Source of the DNA: Tanypteryx hageni
Lineage: Eukaryota > Arthropoda > Insecta > Odonata > Petaluridae
DNA: 64,000 nt
NCBI GenBank assembly: GCA_028673005.1
Contig: CM054115.1
Span: 195,742,370 to 195,806,369, forward strand
Direction: 5' to 3'
Numbering within the stretch: position 1 is the stretch's first letter; the number at the start of each line of letters is the position of its first letter. The notes under the pieces were generated by a model. It was not told where the DNA came from, did not search any database, and worked only from the letters and a program-made list of their open reading frames with translations. Positions 1-10,613 of the stretch are shown here, piece after piece. A program made the position numbers and the translations under genes.

Positions 1-214
1 TTTGATCGTCTGGGACCTTTGGGATCTCTGAAACCTATTTGTGTATTGCGATATCTTCAGTGAACTGAAAGAGAAAGCAGCTTTCTTTCTCTCCCCCCTT
101 TACGCTGTCAAACGATGGAGGAGACTTTTTGTGAGGTTTGAGATGAGCGGAGGCGAGGAGGATGGTTGTGACGGCTGAGGGCCTCCTCAATGAGGAGGAA
201 GTGAAGAGGTCTTC

Positions 215-935
215 GGGTTGAGTGGGAAGAGAGGGAGAGTGGAGTGGGAAGGGAGGGAGAATGGAGTGGGAAGGGAGGGAGAATGGAGTGGGAAGGGAGG
301 GAGAATGGAGTGGGAAGGGAGGGAGAATGGAGTTGGAAGGGTAAGGGAAAATGGAGTGGGAAGGGAGGAAGAACGGAGTGGGAAGGGAGGGAGAATGAAG
401 TGGGAAGAGAAGAAGAATGGAGTGGGAAGGGAGGGAGAATGGAGTTGGAAGGGTAGGGAGAATGGAGTGGGAAGGGAGGGAGAGTGGAGTGGGGAGGGAG
501 GAAGAATGGAGTGGGAAGAGAGGAAGAATGGAGTGGGAAGGGAGGGAGAATGGATTGGGTAGGGAGGGAGAATGGAGTTGGAAGGGTAAGGGAGAATGGA
601 GTGGGAAGGGAGGGAGAGGAGTGGGAAGGGAGGTAGAATAGAGTGGGAAGGGTAAGGGAGAATGGAGTGGGAAGGGAGGTAGAATAGAGTGGGAAGGGTA
701 AGGGAGAATGGAGTGGGAAGGGAGGGAGAGGAGTGGGGAGGGAGAATGGAGCGGGGAGGAAGAATGGAGTGGGAATGGTAAGGGAGAATGGAGTGGGGAG
801 GGAGGAGAGTGGAGTGGGAAGGGTAAGGGAGAATGGAGTGGGAAGGGAGGGAGAGTGGAGTGGGAAAGGTAAGGGAGAAAGGAGTGGGAAGGGAGTAAGA
901 GGAAGGGGGCGGGAGAGGGAGGGAGTGGTTTGAAG
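215..935 (+). repeat. 22/24-bp G-rich purine minisatellite
   Basis: Roughly thirty head-to-tail copies of a purine unit, GGAGTGGGAAGGGAGGGAGA plus AT (22 bp), mixed with a 24-bp variant in which GGGAGGG becomes GGGTAAGGG. Near 620-710 a 46-bp two-unit block is repeated, a sign of higher-order duplication. Every unit has several runs of three G, so the + strand could form G-quadruplexes, and the tract is almost pure purine, which permits triplex DNA. Confidence 0.9.
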
Positions 936-1169
936 TCGGTTCGGCGACACCTGTGGAGCACCTCGTCGAGTGGCAGGAGAGGCGGGGGCGACGAGGGCGG
1001 GGTGGGGGCGTCGGAGGCAGTTGCAACGTGGGGAACGTAGTGAGAGAGAGGGGAGGCCGTGGGAAATGAGCCATATCTTTTTCATCGACGGACATGAAGC
1101 AGGAGGAAGGGATCCTCTGTCCGCCCTTCCTCTCTCCTCCGAGATCTGCGACCGATTCTTCCTCCCTCC

Positions 1170-1292
1170 CACCTCCCCTCCCGTCACTCCCTACAACCTC
1201 CCCTCCCGTCACTCCCTACAACCTCCCCTCCCGTCACTCCCTACAACCTCCCCTCCCGTCACTCCCTACAACCTCCCCTCCCGTCACTCCCT
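1170..1292 (+). repeat. 25-bp pyrimidine-rich tandem repeat
   Basis: Five nearly identical copies of a 25-bp unit (CTCCCTACAACCTCCCCTCC followed by CGTCA). The copies are so alike that the array looks young. The purine strand is the - strand here, opposite to the array at 215-935. Confidence 0.9.
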
Positions 1293-2013
1293 CTCTCCCT
1301 CCCCACCCCCTGCACATCGCCCTCTTCCTATCATTGTTTCTAGAGTAGGAAACAACCAAACGGCGGAGTGTCTCATTCCTCCCTTTCGTTCCTCGCTGTC
1401 TTCCTCCTTCTCCTCACTCCACTCCTTTTCAATCTCCCCTCAATCATTTCTTCTCTCTCCGCTACACTCCCGGGGCCTGGCTGCTGCCTTCGCCTAAGCG
1501 GTTTCCGTCCGTGAGTTGTCAGGGGGCGAGGAAGGCGGGGGGGAGGGGGAAACCGGTAGGCAAAGAAGCGTGGGAAGGGCCCGCGTAGGTGGGCGGGAAA
1601 GGAGAGGAAGTGGGCGAGAGTGGAGTGGGAGGGGGAGGTGGGTGGCCTCTCTCCCCTTACCTTCTTCCTCCTCCCCCTTAAGGGAGGAAGGCCCTCTCTC
1701 TCCGCTCGGCCTCGCTGCCCTGCCCCATCCTCTATGGCCCGTTTCATTCATGCCCGGGAGAAGTGTGTTTGTGCGTGCGGCCGCGAGTTGATTGGAGGGG
1801 AAAGATAGAGAAGGGGAAGGGGAGTCAGTCCCCTGTGAAAGTCTCTGCGAGTGAGTGAGTGTGAGTGGCTGCGACGTGTTTACGTGCTCGGAAAGGGGAG
1901 TGAGATTGCGAACGGGAATAAATATGCAGCAATGTATACAGGTATATACGTTCTGTATACATTTACAAGTATTTGTGAGTGCGAATGGAGAGGAGGTGGG
2001 AGGGCTTATAATG

Positions 2014-2285
2014 AGATGGATAGAGGGCGCGGCGGTAGGGTTTAGTTGGATAGAGGGTGAGGCGGGAGGGTTTAGATGGAAAGAGGGCGAGGCGGGAAGT
2101 CTTAGATGGAGAGAGGGCGAGGCGGGAGGGTTTAGGCGGATAGAGGGCGAGGTGGGAGGGTTTATAGATGGATAGAGGGCGAAGCGAGAGGGTTTAGATG
2201 GATCGAGGGCGCGACGGGAGTATTTAGGTGGATACAGGAGAGACGGATTTATATGGATAGAGGGCGAGGCGGGAGGGTTTAGGTC
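2014..2285 (+). repeat. 30-bp GC-rich tandem repeat
   Basis: About nine diverged copies of a unit near TTTAGATGGATAGAGGGCGA plus GGCGGGAGGG. Copies differ by several substitutions and small indels, so this array is older than the 25-bp array. Confidence 0.88.
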
Positions 2286-2522
2286 GAGAAAAGGCGAGAG
2301 AGACTAGCGGCGGTTGTTGCTAGAGTGATGGGGCTGCTCTTAAACTTCGAATAATTATCCGGGTATTCCCTCTTCCCAACTCTAGGCCGACTGCGGCATA
2401 AAGAAAGACGAGGCATCGGAAGTGAAGCTCCACTCTCATTTCTCAACTCCCTCCATTGTCCCCGCTCCCATCTCCACTCTCCCTTCTTCAACCCGGCCAC
2501 TCGTCGTTCCCGCCCCTCCTCA

Positions 2523-2690
2523 TCCCCACCTCTCTTTGTCCCCACCTCTCTTCGTCCCCACCTCTCTTCGTCCCCACCTCTCTCCGTCCCCACCACCCTT
2601 CTTCCCCACCTCTCTTCGTCCCCACCTCTCTTCGTCCCCACCTCTCTTCCTCCCCACAACTCTTCGTCCCCGCCACTTCGTCCCACCTCC
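2523..2690 (+). repeat. 16-bp pyrimidine-rich tandem repeat
   Basis: About ten copies of CCCCACCTCTCTTCGT with few changes. On the - strand it is GGGG-rich. Open frames across it are repeat translations. Confidence 0.9.
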
Positions 2691-2850
2691 TCTGTCTTTC
2701 CGCCTTCCTCTGCCTTGCTTGCTGAACCCAAAATTAACGGGCAGTAAGTAATTCGCGTTGCGTTTGACATGTAATCGACTTGCTCGTCTATCTCGCGAGT
2801 GCATCCGGTGGGAGTTGAGGCTTTCCTGGGAATTGTTTTTGAGCCTTTCT

Positions 2851-3404
2851 TCAAAATAGTGACTTAATATGAATATTTGATCATCTCAAATGTCTTATGG
2901 CGCTGTGCGGTAATTATTATGCAAATTTTTCGAAACCCACTCATTATTATTTTGTCTGTTTTCAGTAGAAATTTTTAATAGCCTATTTATCCAAGAAGGT
3001 TTTCTCTGATTTCTTCTTTGTTTCAATTTGATGGAACAAGGCTCATATCTTGCAATTGACTCTTTACAAAGCTACGCGAATGATTTCCTTGTCTCTAAGA
3101 AATGCCGAATCAGTGAGCAAAATAAAAGAATCTGATGTGACAAGCAGCACGACTCTCTCCATACAAAGTGATGTAATGAATATGACTGCAGTAGTACTTA
3201 CAAGTTTCTCTCGGTAACACCTTCATCTAGAATAACCGCCAGCAAATACACTCGTGAATAATTTTCATAATGAATAATACATTGAAAAACAATAACTAAC
3301 CAAAATTGTTATTTGTTGCTATGGATAACGAATGTTGATGAGCATCCTACGACTACCAGATCAAATTATTGCGCAATAAATTCGCGATTAAATTTGGTGG
3401 CGCT
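2851..3404. other. Unannotated AT-rich spacer
   Basis: Base composition drops sharply to AT-rich here. I see no exon, RNA gene or recognisable element before the LINE fragment that follows. Confidence 0.4.
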
Positions 3405-3766
3405 TGCATTTAAGGAGGGTACCCCAAAGCATCTGGCCCTATGTGATTCGGATGCCGTTATTCATGATAGCGTAGAGCAGTGGTCTTCCAACTTTTTCGC
3501 TCGCGTACCCCTAAAAGAACTTTGAAGACCTATGTACCCCTCACACCTTTTTAAGTTAACATCTAATATTTTTCATCAAAAGTGTAAATAGTTGCAAAGG
3601 ATATAATTTTCGGCGTATTATAAATATTGAAAATTTTAATTGAAACTCTTACGTCACTCTTTTAAATGTATCCATTGGAATCTAAATACCATAGCGATTT
3701 GACACGCACCATCATCCATTTAACAAGTACAAGAACAATCTCTTTAACAGTCGGAAATTTTACACG

Positions 3767-4061
3767 TTTGTTTGAATGCCCAGCCAATTCGCCTCTCTTA
3801 CAGCACAAATGGGTATCTCAGAGGTAGTGCAATGAATAAACGTGGAAGGGAGGAGGGAAACCCGGTGCCGGCATTTGCCTGCTCTTACGAAGAACATCAG
3901 GGGGGCCAACGGCTTAACGTCCCTTCCGAAGGACGAAACAGCTGAATTTGCGCGGTCTCCTCAAATCACACAAACAGGGGGCCGGGTGACCTTCGAAAAA
4001 TCCTACTTGCGTATCAGGCGAGTAGCAGCCAGCGTCCTAACCACTACACCACCGGCACCCC
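3767..4061 (-). mobile_element. tRNA-derived SINE, copy 1
   Basis: Read on the - strand it starts GGGGTGCCGGTGGTGTAGTG, a tRNA-like head with a box A-like stretch, has a weak box B-like stretch, then a body containing CCTTCGGAAGGGACGTTAAG and GTTCTTCGTAAGAGCAGGCA, and ends ATTCAAACAA. The same body occurs at 39130-39451 and 57400-57650. TTTACACGTT flanks it at 3758-3767 and 4062-4071, a target duplication of 9-10 bp (one base is ambiguous with the tail). It lies wholly inside the hAT-type element. Confidence 0.82.
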
Positions 4062-4129
4062 TTTACACGTTCTTTTTTCTCCTTGAACTCGTATGCATAA
4101 ACCGATGGCTTTGTTTCATCCTTTTACCG

Positions 4130-4200
4130 GCACCTAGCCGATAGCGTAGGTCGTTGACATGGCCATCGCCCCTACTCGCGGTTCGAATGAGAGAGGATTC
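4130..4200 (+). repeat. tRNA-like segment, possible second SINE head
   Basis: TAGCCGATAGCGTAGG resembles a pol III box A and CGCGGTTCGAATG about 45 bp downstream resembles box B. No acceptor stem or cloverleaf closes cleanly, so it is not a tRNA gene. It may be the head of another tRNA-derived SINE inside the hAT-type element; no duplication was found. Confidence 0.35.
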
Positions 4201-6202
4201 ACATGATACTATATTTACTGCACCCGGTGCGAGGGTTCTCCAAAAGGCTAGGCGACCGGAGTGCGCACATTGAGCGCATTCGAAGGCAATGTCCCACGTG
4301 GGTAGGTTCCTTCCCCTTCACTCGCCATTCGTTGAAAATCCTGGGAATCCCATTCTCCTCCCCACCACCCCAATTAGCAAGTTTCAGCACCGCCCAGGGT
4401 GACACTATCTCCAACAGACCCTTTTTGCTAGGACAATACGTCGGCAGCGACATAAAGACAAGAAGCACGGGAAATTTCGAAGAAGAATCTATTCAATAAC
4501 CTAAGCCTACTGAAGAAACCATCCCGCCACCTGACAGCCTGCTTATTCTCTTGTCCCAAAGAGTATCCAAGGGGGGAGGGGTCGATCGCCCCCCCCCTTG
4601 GATCCGCGCATGGTGGCAACTATTTTCCCGGCTGCACCTCTTACTTTCTTTCCTCCCTCTTTCTATTCTAACAAGAAGTTCGAAAGGCAAAAATGCGCGT
4701 TCTCGGGCTTATCAATTTTTGGAAAGAGTACATATGGAAGTTAAGGATCAGGAAATTGATTCCCTTAAAAGTATCCATGCTCGCGTGCCCCTTAGAAGGT
4801 CTCCGCGTACCCCAGTTTGAAGACCGCTGGCGTAGAGAAAGCCAACCTGTTAAACAGTCATTTTGTAAAAGCATTTACAACAACGATCAATGCGTACATT
4901 ATGCATTCGCTATGAGGAATGACCAGATTGACGATATAGTATTTTCTGAGGAGAGAATAGCAAAGCAATGAACTGCCATTAGACCTAACAAAGCCCCTGG
5001 CCCCGAAGAAATTCCTGCTCATGTTTTCAAAAAATTAGCCAGAAATAGCACCTTTTCTTCGGATAATATTCGAGAAACCTAATTCCCGCGGAGAGGTCCC
5101 TAACGACTGGAAGTTAGAGCACGTGAACTCAATTCATAAGGGCGGCGACAAAGACAACCCAGGAAATACAGGCCGATTTTCCTAACTTCGATATCATGCA
5201 AGATTCTTGAGCACATACTCATTATCAACATAATGCGATTTCTTGATAGTAATTCATTGTTGACGATTCTCAACACGGCTTCAGTAAAGGTAGTTCTTGC
5301 GATACTCAGCTCGGGCTATTTGTGATTTGTGTACTGAGGAGCGGGGAAAATAATACGCAGGTCGATGCCATCTTCTTAGATTTTAGGAATGCCTTTGATA
5401 AGGTACTTCACAGGAAGTTTAATAACAAAACTAGAAACCTTAGGCAATTATTCCAAAATTATTAGTTCGATCCGTAAATTTTTAAATCGTAGGACGCAGA
5501 AGGTTTTTATAGCTGGGAAATCCTCGAACTTAGTGGAGGTTGTCTCTGGCGTTCCACAGGGTAGTGTCCTTGGTCCGTTATTATTTCTAATTTATATAAA
5601 CGATATCAGCTCAGTAGTCAGAACTAACATTAGGCTTTTCGCGGATGACACCGACATTTGTAGAGAAATAAGCAATCCGGAATACCATCAGTATCTTCAG
5701 CCAGATACTAATCAGACCTTTACTTTCTAATAAAATTGTTAAATATAAAGTTTTGCACTTGTGTGGTTTTTGAGTTCGAGCGCACACAAAGTCCCATCAC
5801 ACGCAGACATCATCGAAAAAATAGTGAAAACTTATTCAAGAGACTTTGTAACGCGAATTTCCGTTGAAATCTCAAATTCGATATTTTAATGAAAGCAATA
5901 CTTTCTCTGTACTGCGTATGGAGAAAGTAACAATATAAGTTAAGTGTAAAGTGTATCACAAATAGGCGCGTTTCGTGCGATGGAGTATTTGAAACTAAAT
6001 GATATAATCTGAACGAAAGCACGCCATAAAATAGCTAAAGACCATGGTCCAATTTTGCCTCTTTCTACAAAATATTCCTTCCCTCCCTTAAGTTGGCAAC
6101 GTACTAAATGTATTTCATTTTAGTAATTGAATATCTATTTTCGTTATACAGTCATATTATTTATCGTAACGATGGGATTGTAATGACTGGAAGCATAAGT
6201 CA

Positions 6203-6391
6203 TTGAAAATTAAACATCATAATATGAGAGTTAGAAATGTATATAATTATGATTTGCCTAAATATTTTAACAATTATTGTGGTAGTAGATTGAATACAGC
6301 TGTACCTAAGATATTCATTAATTTACGTAATTGTATGCATAACCTAAAAAGTGTCTCTGAGATTAAAAGGATACTAAAGGCAAACCTATAA
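6203..6391 (+). pseudogene. Possible LINE ORF2 C-terminal relic
   Basis: A 62-residue open frame whose pattern (basic HN..R start, PK.F.N central part, then NLKSVSEIKRILKANL and stop) resembles the extreme C-terminus of CR1/Jockey-type ORF2 proteins. No reverse transcriptase is attached. It is too short to be sure; a chance frame is the alternative. The sequence from 5726 to 6202 shows nothing recognisable. Confidence 0.35.
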
Positions 6392-6437
6392 ATATCATGG
6401 AACAGGTAGAATCTTATGTTGATGTATATCTAATATA

Positions 6438-6512
6438 CCGCTGCGTCTCTGCCTGCGTCTCTGCGTGTGTCCCTGCCTGCGTCCCTGCCTGCGTCCCTGC
6501 CTGCCTGCGTCT
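6438..6512 (+). repeat. 12-bp TGCC/TGCG microsatellite
   Basis: Short tandem array of units close to CTGCCTGCGTCC, with CTGCGTCT variants at the left. It abuts the first copy of the duplicated repeat that follows. Confidence 0.8.
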
Positions 6513-6525
6513 GAAGCCTTCCGGC

Positions 6526-7745
6526 ATGAACGCAAATAAATCAGGAACGGTCGGCTCGATTTCGACACGTCTTTCGCCTGAATACTCGGCCCGAACTCCT
6601 ACAGGTTTTAATTGGGTAGTCGTCCCCCAGAAAGGCATGGGTTCGATACCAGGATAGTTTTCGTTTTTTTTTCATTTGATTAACACGTAATCGGCTAGAA
6701 TACGTTGTGTAGACCTTTATTCTTTAACATTTAAAAATATCATACGATCGAGACTCTGACTCGAGATTTATCCATTTCACGCAGAAAGAAATGAAGATTC
6801 TTATTCTTACCGCGGATTCTGCTGTTTAATTCGTGTTTGCTCATATTTTAGGATTATATTCAATTTTCTCCGGTTTTTCAACACTTAAAAAAAGAGGTTG
6901 CTAGGGTAGCCGGCATTGTTCATCTCGGATTTTTGCATTGTTAGACTCGGGCTTCAAGTGCACTTGCACTAAGCTTGCAATAAAACGCATGTAGGACAAA
7001 GGCAGATTAATCCTCGAGTGACCTCACCTCCCTGTATAAACGCAAATAAATCAAGAACGGTAGGCTCGATTTCGACAAATCTTTCGCCTGAATACTCGGC
7101 GCGAACTCTTGCAGGATTTAAGCCAGTAGTTGTCTCCCGAAAAGGCATGGGTACGATATCATGAAAGTTTTCGTTTTTGCATTTGATTATCACATAATCG
7201 GCTGGAATACGATGTGTAGACCTTCAGTCTTAAACACTTTAAAATATCCTGCGATGGATACTTTCACTCGAGATTTACGCTATTTCACGTAGAAAAAATG
7301 AAGATTCTTATTCTTACTTTCGATTCTGTTGTGTAATTCGTGTTTGCTCATATTTTAAGGTTACATTCAATTTTCTCCGATTTTTCAACATGTCAATTGT
7401 TGACCTCGGATTTTTGCATTGTTAGACTCGGTCTTTCAAGTGCACTTGGACTAAGCCTACAATGAAACAAACGCATCAAGGACAATAACCGATTGAAAAT
7501 TTATGTGAAAAGTTTCGTGTAAATATAAAACAAATGAAATACATAGCGAAGAAAAGTAATGATTCCAGTGCATTGTAATAATGGACAACTTAACATTTCA
7601 ACTAGAAAGATATTTCACGCATGCATTGAAAATATCGTTTTGTTTGCAAGTTTTATTGTGCAATTTAAGCAAATTACTATATTGATAATGTTTGTGATTA
7701 ATTTCTTTCGATATTGACGCGTGGCCGGTGCATTGATTACTTCAT
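6526..7745 (+). repeat. Tandem pair of a ~500-bp non-coding repeat
   Basis: Two direct copies, about 6526-6990 and 7029-7480. Both begin near AACGCAAATAAATCA.GAACG, include CTCGATTTCGACA, CTTTCGCCTGAATACTCGGC, CATTTGATTA.CAC.TAATCGG and TTTTTGCATTGTTAGACTCGG, and end in CAAGTGCACTTG.ACTAAGC. Unique sequence follows the second copy to about 7745, and that part is repeated again at 9560-9930. The first copy has GGGTTCGATACC, a box B-like string, but no convincing box A. I do not know the family; open frames within are accidental. Confidence 0.75.
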
Positions 7746-8823
7746 ATTAAACAAACCGCAGAACATACGATATGCTGTACCATAAGAAATATTGAACAAA
7801 AAAAAAATATTGTGTACCGGTAGTATAAATCATGTAGGTATGTGCTTTGGTTATGACAATGGTGCGAGCTATATAATTATTTTAAGAGGGGCAATAAAAG
7901 TGGTTCAACTAATAATACTCTTCGTAATAATTTTTTGTCATAGGAACTATCGCATTGGGTCACTTCACGCAAGGGTCTCTAGATTTTTGCAGGAAGTACT
8001 GCAACAGGCCCCTAGTTGATTATTAATAACTCTAGAGGACATAAACAGCAAGACTAAATATCCGAATTATAGATTTCTTTCCTTTAGGTTATTTTTTTAT
8101 TTTTGAATTCTGTTAAAATTATTTGTGGAAGAGGTCGTAGGATCAAACTTGAACACCTTCTGATGAGCCTATTTTTGGCTCAGGAAGACTATTGTTTTCT
8201 AATGTACAAACTATACGTATTCAAGGTCGAAATATCTCGTTTGCATATTGTCACTTAGGAATATATTTTTAAGTATACACTGTAATGTGTTAATGAAAGT
8301 CTACAGAGCTGTATTTGTATCTATTTTCCTAAATGTATCATGAATGCTTCATAAAAGTATTATTATTATTTTTTTAATCATTATTTTTATTATTATCATC
8401 ATTATTATATCATTATCATTATATGTTTGAAGTGATGATGTGATATGATAGGTTTTGATGATAATGTAATGAGGGGATGTGACGATGTGATATGGAGATA
8501 CGCTGTGACGATGTGGTAATATGATGTGGTGTGATATTATGAAGTAACAACATGAGAGTTTCTGTTGTGTAACGATTGCTTAAAATTCTATCACCATGAA
8601 TGGATAGGAAAATCTTGGCATCTGCTGACAAGCGGATCTTAGGGACGGCCCTAGTTGTGGTAACCAGCCCCTTCAGCGGGACACCCATTTCCCGATACAG
8701 CTGACTCAGTGTTCTTACATTGATTAGTTGATTGTAAACTTAGTAATAACTTTCTTCTACTTTGTCAATGTTTAATATATATATATATATATAACAACTT
8801 ACGGAAAAGGAAAGGTAAAATGA
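7746..8823. other. Unannotated AT-rich sequence
   Basis: Simple-sequence patches (TTATTATTATT near 8360-8420, TGATGATGTGATATG-like near 8435-8540, and TA repeats at 8777-8793) and nothing that looks coding. The GC-richer patch at 8640-8710 is not identified. Confidence 0.4.
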
Positions 8824-9030
8824 ATATATGGATGTCAACAAGGTGTTGGGATGAGGAAACCCAGTGAGCACTCACCAATCAGACGACTTCAGGTTGGCGA
8901 GGCCCCGGGGATGTCGAAGCGACACACGTAAAATAACACAAAAACACAGAAACATCACAAACGTAAAGCTTTCGGAACTACTCCTTCTTCAGCTACAGAG
9001 AGAGAACTCATCCCAACACCTTGTTGACAT

Positions 9031-9038
<8 letters not shown>
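8824..9038 (-). repeat. Foldback element with perfect 31-bp arms and hammerhead-like motif
   Basis: Arm 8824-8854 (ATATATGGATGTCAACAAGG...) is exactly complementary, over 31 bp, to 9008-9038. The 153-bp loop, read on the - strand, carries CTGAAGA, a short GGA/TCC stem and CCGAAAGC (8968-8992), close in layout to a hammerhead ribozyme core but with differences (CTGAAGA instead of CTGATGA, one extra base before the stem). Further into the loop is a long T/G-rich stretch. The layout matches the foldbacks at 26295-26446 and 53559-53709. It may be a small retroelement related to Penelope elements; that link is inference. Confidence 0.7.

Positions 9039-9111
<73 letters not shown>
9031..9111. repeat. 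(AT)n microsatellite
   Basis: About 80 bp of uninterrupted AT dinucleotides directly attached to the right arm of the foldback. Confidence 0.95.
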
Positions 9112-9112
<1 letters not shown>

Positions 9113-9559
9113 CCGTTATTATAATTATTACTACAAGAAATGGCTTATTTTACGCACGAAAGACCAAATACTTTAACTCTGTTCATATTTTGTCATATTA
9201 CATGCTAAATCGCTCTACATTTTCCATTAAGCACAACATTTATCGGTTTAGATGAGCATTTTACAGGCGGCAACAAAACTAAATGTCTTAATTGTTGTCC
9301 TCTTCAAAGGGAGATAGCCACCTAAAGAAAAGGAAAATCCACGCCTTGGCGTGCCGTAGTAGAAGAATAGCCAAGCCAAGATAGAGGGTACAAATGGATT
9401 CATGCCTAAATATAGTCTATGAATACTTTTAAAGTGAGTCAAATGATTTTTAAGGAATATTAGAACAAAAGCCCGCCAATATGACGGGTATGCGTGGATT
9501 AAATATTAAATTTAAGGCACTTCCCATTCTTCCTCCTTCTCTCTCTTCCATTCTCCTCA
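9112..9559. other. Unannotated AT-rich sequence
   Basis: No recognisable gene, RNA or repeat was seen in this stretch. Confidence 0.35.
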
Positions 9560-9930
9560 CTCATATTTCAAATTTATATCCGATTTTTTCCTATTTTTCG
9601 ACATTTCATAAAGAGGGTGCAATGAAACAAAATCATAAAGGACAAAAACCGATTGAAAATTTGTGAAAAGTTTCATGCAAATTTAAAACAAATAAACACG
9701 TAGCGTAAAAACTTGAAGTCAGAAACGACTCCTATGCATTGTAATGATGAACAGCACAACATTTCAAATTGGAAGATACTTCACGCGCACATTGAAAATA
9801 TATTTTTGTTTGCAAATTTTATTGGGCAGTTTAAAGCAAATTACTATATTGACAATGATTATGACTAATTTCTTTCGATACTTAAGCAATATATTTGACG
9901 CATGGCCGGTGCATTTATAGTGATTACAGA
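9560..9930 (+). repeat. Third, partial copy of the 6.5-7.7 kb repeat
   Basis: Direct-orientation match to about 7370-7740, sharing GGACAA.AACCGATTGAAAA, GTGAAAAGTTTC, ATTGTAAT.ATG.ACA, GCAAATTACTATATTGA, ATTTCTTTCGATA and GCATGGCCGGTGCATT. Divergence with indels shows it is an old duplicate. Sequence from 9931 to 10316 shows nothing recognisable. Confidence 0.7.
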
Positions 9931-10316
9931 AAATGTGGGAGTTAAAAAAGCTACTTACTAAGTTCTTTCGTCCTTAAGGTAAACAAACCAAAAAGCTAAT
10001 TAAAATATTAGCGTTCGTATGTTCGTTCGCATTTCTTCCTCGCCTTAGAAATGGCACTGCAGTAAACAAATAAATCGTTCAAATTAAGCCATCATTACTT
10101 CCCTATCGATTAAAATGCATTCAAAATATATAAGATGAGTTCTCACAATTGATTTCAAATACAATATCAAACTTCATGTTATTGCTTTTAGATATCGGTA
10201 CCGATACCAATTCTTCAGTTTCCTCGCTAACTAGTGCTGTTCAAAAAATTCATCTGCATGTTTGGAGATTCAGAATATGATTTCCATAATTATGTGAAAA
10301 CAACTTAGCATGTGAT

Positions 10317-10598
10317 GTGGAAGTTGAGAAACTTAACGCGAAAGGTGACTACGCGTCCTTCCGAGTGTCGTCCGATTCGAAAAATCTAAAGACACAATCA
10401 GATCCGTCTAACTGGTCCCGCAATGTAACCCTGAGCAGATTTTTCTTTAGAAAGAATACTACTGGTGTCTTAGCAAGTGTAGGTTCCCCTGACCTTGCGA
10501 TAGATACTGTGCCGGAGATAGACAAGCCCAATAATGATGCTGCTCGCATAAACACTCGCTCACAATCGGGAATCTCAATGAAGAAGAATCGGGTATGA
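10317..10598 (+). pseudogene. LINE ORF1 C-terminal remnant
   Basis: A 93-residue frame ending 16 bp before the ORF2 frame. Its start (VEKLNAKGDYASFRV...WSRNVTLSRFFFRK) has the look of the C-terminal domain of LINE ORF1 nucleic-acid-binding proteins (SYASFxVxC ... W..G...RRF). Everything upstream of the first methionine lacks an open frame, so the N-terminal part is missing. Confidence 0.55.
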
Positions 10599-10613
10599 CT
10601 AACCGTTTCCGAT

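Larger units (their letters stand above)
1..2850. other. GC-rich block with alternating purine/pyrimidine strand bias
   Basis: This block is far richer in G+C than the rest of the window and contains four separate minisatellites listed individually. The + strand is purine-rich at about 215-935, pyrimidine-rich at about 1100-1480, purine-rich again at 1510-1650 and 1800-2300, and pyrimidine-rich at 2410-2710. The long open frames here come from the repeats (for example Pro/Ser/Leu/His-rich repeats on the - strand) and I do not regard them as genes. CpG dinucleotides are frequent in the non-repeat parts, so a promoter-associated island of an unseen gene is possible, but no exon, TATA box or splice site could be tied to it. 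Confidence 0.6.
3478..4829. mobile_element. Non-autonomous hAT-type DNA element with exact 8-bp TSD
   Basis: The element begins CAGTGGTCTTCCAAC and ends GTTTGAAGACCGCTG, imperfect terminal inverted repeats of the CAGYGGTTCTCAAMC kind typical of hAT elements. It is flanked on both sides by GCGTAGAG (3470-3477 and 4830-4837), a perfect 8-bp target-site duplication, as expected for hAT. No transposase is recognisable inside, so it needed help in trans. The interior carries a SINE (3767-4061), a tRNA-like segment near 4130-4195 and a palindromic CCAAGGGGGG...CCCCCCTTGG patch near 4567-4602. It sits in frame-critical LINE sequence, so the LINE was there first. Confidence 0.85.
3405..5725 (+). mobile_element. 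5'-truncated CR1-like LINE, split by a hAT-type insertion
   Basis: A decayed non-LTR retrotransposon ORF2 in two pieces, 3405-3477 and 4838-5725. The first piece ends in a frame reading DSDAVIHDSVE and the second resumes with KANLLNSHF, matching the same stretch of the fuller LINE at 36728-40330. The reverse transcriptase continues with a PNKAPGPEE-like segment, a DFRNAFDKV-like motif, GVPQGSVLGPLLFLIYIND and the catalytic FADDT near 5640. Several frameshifts and stops are present, and homology stops soon after FADDT, so both ends are lost. It is not functional. The two halves are split by the 1352-bp element with an 8-bp duplication. Confidence 0.8.

Noticed and set aside
35..1212. Long Pro/Ser/Leu/His-rich open frames on the - strand
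   Set aside because: They are translations of the 22/24-bp minisatellite in all frames; no start context, splice signal or family resemblance.
2279..2854. 191-codon Gly/Glu/Arg-rich frame on the - strand
   Set aside because: Its body is the 16-bp repeat translated; flanks show no protein-like features.
6590..6655. Possible tRNA gene around GGGTTCGATACC
   Set aside because: A box B-like string is present, but no acceptor stem or clear box A, and the second copy of the repeat has lost the string.
8777..8793. TATA-like strings as promoters
   Set aside because: TA repeats are abundant throughout this AT-rich DNA and none is tied to a transcript start.
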